The notes beneath the pieces were generated by a model. The model ran no database searches, was not told the origin of the DNA, and was given only the letters and a program-made list of their open reading frames with translations. This document shows positions 59,714-64,000 of a DNA stretch of 64,000 nucleotides, in pieces. Source of the stretch: Pseudisothecium myosuroides (lineage: Eukaryota; Streptophyta; Bryopsida; Hypnales; Lembophyllaceae). Each line of letters opens with the position of its first letter. Within the stretch, counting starts at the first letter, position 1. A program made the position numbers and the translations under genes. Location of the stretch: NCBI GenBank assembly GCA_951799445.1, contig OX637292.1:2297296-2361295 (forward strand), given 5' to 3'.

Positions 59714-60256
59714 TTCCCTTCATCCTATAATACTAGTCCTATTTTAGAGTAATGAAAGTATTAAATATTTGACAACAATTTTTTAATGCATTTTATGATT
59801 AAATGATTATGTAGTGAATGTGCAATGTAAACTTTCAAGTGCAAAACAAGCGGATCTAACAATTAATTGTCATCAAGGAAAGATCAAAAGTATGAGGTTG
59901 CAATAGATATAAAGTACCACATGTAAATAAAGATAGGCATTATAGGAAATAAAGACTTTTTGTGTAACTACCTTACCATCTCTGTGTGATTAAATTTGTA
60001 AAAGAATGACTTGGAATTCATTAGATTTGATGAAAAGTTCAATGTCATTTTAACTTTGACCTAGTCAACTTCAAATTGTTGTAAAAAAAATCTAATTTTT
60101 AGATTTTTTGTAAATTTGTAAAGTGGATAATAAACTAGACTTTTTGTGCTTCATTTCATCTAAGACTATCAAAAACAAATGCAATAATCTTTCATCCTAA
60201 AATCAAGTTTCAAGTAATTTGACAAAAAATCCAAAGTATTAGTGGGACGGAGGAAG
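59714..60256. mobile_element. Stowaway-like MITE
   Basis: The left end TTCCCTTCATCCTATAATAC and the complement of the right end, CTTCCTCCGTCCCACTAATA, match the plant Stowaway consensus (CTCCCTCCGTCCCA-like). TA lies on both sides (59712-59713, 60257-60258), as required for Tc1/mariner-type insertions. At 543 bp it is long for a Stowaway MITE. No transposase frame. Confidence 0.75.
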
Positions 60257-62045
60257 TATTATCTTTCCAACTAATTGCAAGTGTCCTTTTGTACAAAAGC
60301 CAAAAGAATACTCATCATTTACATTGTTGATGCACTATTCATGAAAAAAAATAGTATTTGGAAGAATTGCCAACCTAAAATCTATAAGGCCATTAGATTG
60401 TCAATCCTTAAAGGTCAACAAAGAACCCTATGTTCGATATTATATTTGGTTTAGAATACAATACTAAAATATGGTAGGACATACACCATTGAATTTACAA
60501 TTCTACAATTATCATAATACATTTGGATGTCATTTTAGCATTAGTATGCCTTATTAAACCCAAATAGAACAAAGTAGAAGTAGAATACGAAACCATTTTT
60601 CAACGTCTAATACTTGTAGGGGTTTTGATATTGATTCAAATTGAAAATGTCACATATCATTGGATTCAACTCAACATGAATTCAAAATTTTGTCACTAAC
60701 TTAACTTCAAGTCTTGCACCTTTTATGTCATATACATGAAAAACACCATGTCGCAACCCAAATTGGACTTTCGTGATCTTTAAGGATTATATTACAACAA
60801 GATGCCAACAAAGATCCAATTATGTATTTGGTTCATAATTCCATTGGTTTAGCTAATGTGGTTGGACCATTTATATGTTTTTCTAGGAAGATGTTGAATA
60901 TATCACAATCAGAAGCCCTTAAAAGTACATATTACAATCTACTTCACATCTAAACTAGCTCTCTTGGTGGAAAATTGTCTCTTGGTGTGGCCCCTAATAC
61001 AAGAAATAGCATGGGCTACCACACTTGCAGTCACCCAACAAACCTTGCATGGGATGTCACGTGCACCATCCTCTCTATTGCACGTAGTGTGACAGAAACC
61101 TACACATTTTTTCTTAGAATTTATTGAATTTGTACCAAGCATGCATTTAGGTTTGGTATAATATTTTGATGACAAAGTCCTTAAATCTCCTTTCATACAA
61201 TGTGTGCTATCAATTTTTGTATTATTCTTTTTATTTTTTATATTCAACATGCCACTAGTGACGGAGTTGCCTTTACTTGATGTAAGAAATCCATTTTTGC
61301 CATTCTACATAATTATGAAATATTTCCCATCCTTAGGACCCAAATTGAATTGCATTTTAGAAACTCTCTCAATACACTTGGTTTCATTTTCAAAAAATAT
61401 AAAGATTAACCTTTCTTATCATTATGAACCAATGCCTGCACAACTATGGCCTTTTACTTTCCCCAATCTCTCTCCAAGACTTGAAGATCGAATTTGAAGC
61501 CAGAAATTGCATCTGGTAGATTTAAGAGATTTCAAGTCCTAAGAAATAGCAACTGGTAATCACAAGGGGAATTGGAATATGAATTGATAAAATACATCAA
61601 TATATCAACCTACACTAATTGAAGATTCATAGTGTGATTTTGGTAAATTGGTGTGACACGTGCTATTAAGACAAATAAGTGTAAAAAAGACAACAGTTCT
61701 TCAAAAAATAGTTGCTCCCATTGTGTAACTTGTATGTACTCAACTTGAAGATAGTTGCATTGTTTTTTGAAAATTTGTAATACATCATTTAATCCCCTCC
61801 AACATATCCATATCATCAATTCATGTAAAGCATTCTTTCTTATATTCTTTGATATATTCCATGATTCTTCTTGAAGCTTTTTCAATGAATATTAATTGGA
61901 TAAGTACATTTTTGCAGCATTTGTCATCCACCCAACAAATAGTTAAGCACTTGGGGGTCATCTTTGAATAATACTTTGCCCAAATGTAGATTGGAGGTTT
62001 TTTATTTTTAAATTTCTTTTGAAGTTTTGTTGATGGTTATTTCTT
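60257..62045. other. Intergenic DNA with unassigned minus-strand frames
   Basis: Minus-strand frames at 61250-60939 (cysteine-rich; KCVGFCHTTC, DIPCKVCW) and 61885-61610 look somewhat protein-like but I recognise no family. They may be transposon or captured-gene debris. Confidence 0.3.
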
Positions 62046-62048
62046 GCC

Positions 62049-62237
62049 CACTACAAGAGAAAGGGGTGTTTTAAGTAGTGTCCTAGACATCACGTCTTTT
62101 AAGTAAGTCTTTAAGTAAAATTTTACTAAAAAGACAATCTTTTTAGTAAAATTTTACTTTAAAACTTACTTAAAAGACATTACTTAAAAGACGTGATGTC
62201 TAGGACACTACTTAAAACACCCCTTTCTCTTGTAGTT
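62049..62237. mobile_element. CACTA-type hairpin MITE
   Basis: A 189-bp nearly perfect palindrome begins CACTACAAGAGAAAGGGG and ends CCCCTTTCTCTTGTAGTT. The start is the canonical CACTA (En/Spm) terminus; the final base is T where G is expected. It is flanked by GCC at 62046-62048 and 62238-62240, a 3-bp duplication typical of CACTA elements. The arms pair over about 85 bases each. Confidence 0.9.
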
Positions 62238-63105
62238 GCCATTGTACAAAATTTAAGCCATGTAGACTATTCTTGTTTCTTGCATGAGACCTTAATTCTA
62301 ATATAATGGTTGAAAGCAATTCATAATGTTGTATATTTTGACAAATTCAAAATACTTGTGTTCATAACAATTTTGAGCATCAATTTGATATTCATTGAAT
62401 TTGAAATCAACAAATTGTAGATGACCATGTTAGTTTCAACTCCAATTTGAAAGTTTGAAAAATTCTTAATATTGAATGTATTATTGCAATTTAAAGTTTG
62501 GGGCTCTAAACACAATCGAGTGTTTTTTGTGCCATAATTTCTACTTATAGTGAAACTTTCAAAAAAATTAAGTGTGTACTATATTTATTATGAATTTTGA
62601 AGTTTCACAATGTGATCATGATCATAGGACCATCTTTCAAGATTAATCCCTAAATGCCAAGGGCCCTATATTTATTCACCATAATATTAGGTATTTATTT
62701 ATAAAGCCAAGTATGTTACTTTATAAAGCCATTATAAATTTAAAACTATCAAAAAATTATAGCATTTTTTCTTTCTATAATTAATATTTTTCCTCTTTCC
62801 TAATCAAATTTCTTGACAACCTATAATGATTCAACCTATTAAAGCATCTAAATGAACTATAAAAGAAGTTTGAAGAGCAAATTTTTTTTAAAGTTGTTGT
62901 ATTTTCATTTTCTTTGTCATCTATAACAAGTCTAGTTTAAGATCCTTCAATTACTCTTTGAAAAGTATATTAAGTCTTGTTAGAACTTTGGCTTTTTTTT
63001 TGTTAGAGCATGCTTCATTAGCTCAAAAAATACCTTCTACACTTAACAATTGAAGTGATATATGCTCTACAACTTTCTCTATTGTGCCAATTCAATTCTT
63101 AGATT
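62238..63105. other. AT-rich intergenic DNA
   Basis: No gene seen. A TTAATCCCTAAATGCC motif at about 62643 resembles a lone TTAA-family end. Confidence 0.35.
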
Positions 63106-63520
63106 TTAAACCCTAAAGTCCCATTGCTCCCTTGGGAGACAAATGAAATTTCGGGCAAGTTTCTATATTCTCAATTTTTGGTGCAAGTTTTTGAAATTCC
63201 TTTGTAAGATATAAAATACATTAGCTTTTTAGAAATATAATTTTTATTTCTAGAGGTGCCCGAGTACAAAAATTATGCCATTCTAAATACAAATTTCAAT
63301 TTCCCAGCAGCAAATGAAATCCACAAAAACTTGGAATAAAAGTTAAAAATTTTCCTCGATTTTTCAAGTATGATTTGAAGTGCCTCTCTATATTTTTTTG
63401 TCTTTTAGCTTGCTTCTAATGAGCTCTATTTTAGTTGTTCAAAGTCCAAATTTGAAATTTATTGTGTTTATTTAAAAAGATTTTTATGCACTTCTAATAA
63501 TCAGTAATGCAAGTTCTAAT
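63106..63520 (-). mobile_element. TTAA-family element, partial copy at the right of the window
   Basis: It starts TTAAACCCTAAAGTCCCATT and then cccttgggagacaaatgaaa, matching the left end of copy 2 (26835). Similarity fades after about 63.5 kb and no opposite end is visible. Confidence 0.55.
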
Positions 63521-64000
63521 TACACCAAGAAAAAATACTAATATTTAGAGTGAGTTGTTTAGAGTGATTCATTGACAATGCTCTTGCTAATAGAAACATA
63601 TTTGAATGGTCACTAAAGTTGTGGCAGTGCGTGGAAGACACATTTTTTAGTACAAAAGAGATCATCATTAGGTTATTTTCTACTTGATGAAGACCTCCAA
63701 CCTTTTAGTGAGGCTAGTGCAAATATGAAACTTATATTTAAAGGTTAAATATCCTTAAACTATTCCACTTTAAAATTCAACAAAACATATACAGTTAAAG
63801 TATATTCTAAGATATTCTAGTAGCAAAAAAACACCAAATTTATATCTCTAACATTTTATATCAAAATCTTAAGATAGAACATTGGCCCTCCTAGCATTGG
63901 TTTTGTATATGTACATTAGTGCATAATTCAAGTTTGCTACTATCTGAGAATCCAAAAGTAGAAATCCCAACTTGCTTTAGGTATCTTTATTATAAGTGAA
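63521..64000. other. AT-rich DNA to the window end
   Basis: Nothing specific seen. Confidence 0.4.

Overview
This window is nuclear DNA from a land plant. It carries three intron-bearing plant housekeeping genes: an MRP/ABCC transporter, VPS18 and a plant DUF3755 protein. They are separated by long AT-rich tracts full of plant-type DNA-transposon debris (Stowaway-, CACTA-, Harbinger- and hAT-like). The sequence does not let me name the species; a seed-free plant is possible but unproven.

Layout. 1-2.7 kb: 5' half of an ABCC transporter on the minus strand, running off the left edge. 4.6-17.2 kb: AT-rich intergenic DNA with an orphan SGT1-like TPR exon, an (AT)n tract, three copies of one diverged repeat, a 925-bp element ending in TTAA, and several MITEs. 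18.2-21.3 kb: a hAT-type transposase gene, intact except for one in-frame stop. 23.5-26.1 kb: a large foldback element with long inverted arms, internal 116-bp repeats, coding-like sequence in its centre and a palindromic MITE inserted in one arm. 26.8-27.8 kb: the clearest copy of the 925-bp TTAA element. 29.3-37.9 kb: a complete 24-coding-exon VPS18 gene (minus strand, about 1029 aa, RING-H2 at the C-terminus). 39.4-43.1 kb: a MITE, a decayed retroelement gag on the minus strand split by a second copy of the palindromic MITE, and a shorter TTAA element. 44-47.5 kb: a hAT remnant and a TTAA element carrying a nested MITE. 48.4-52.75 kb: a complete 7-exon DUF3755 gene (minus strand, 299 aa) next to a long (GA)n tract. 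54-64 kb: gene-free, with tandem repeats, (TA)n, Stowaway-like and CACTA-like MITEs and further repeat copies.

The genes are independent transcription units and form no pathway together. VPS18 belongs to the HOPS/CORVET tethering machinery of the vacuole, and the ABCC protein is a membrane pump of a family often found on the vacuole; I see no functional link between them. The most unusual content is the transposon layer: (1) a multi-copy family with CCCCTAAAG termini always next to TTAA, resembling piggyBac end structure, which is very rarely reported from plants; (2) the foldback element; (3) two 357-bp palindromic MITEs in opposite orientation, each interrupting another element.
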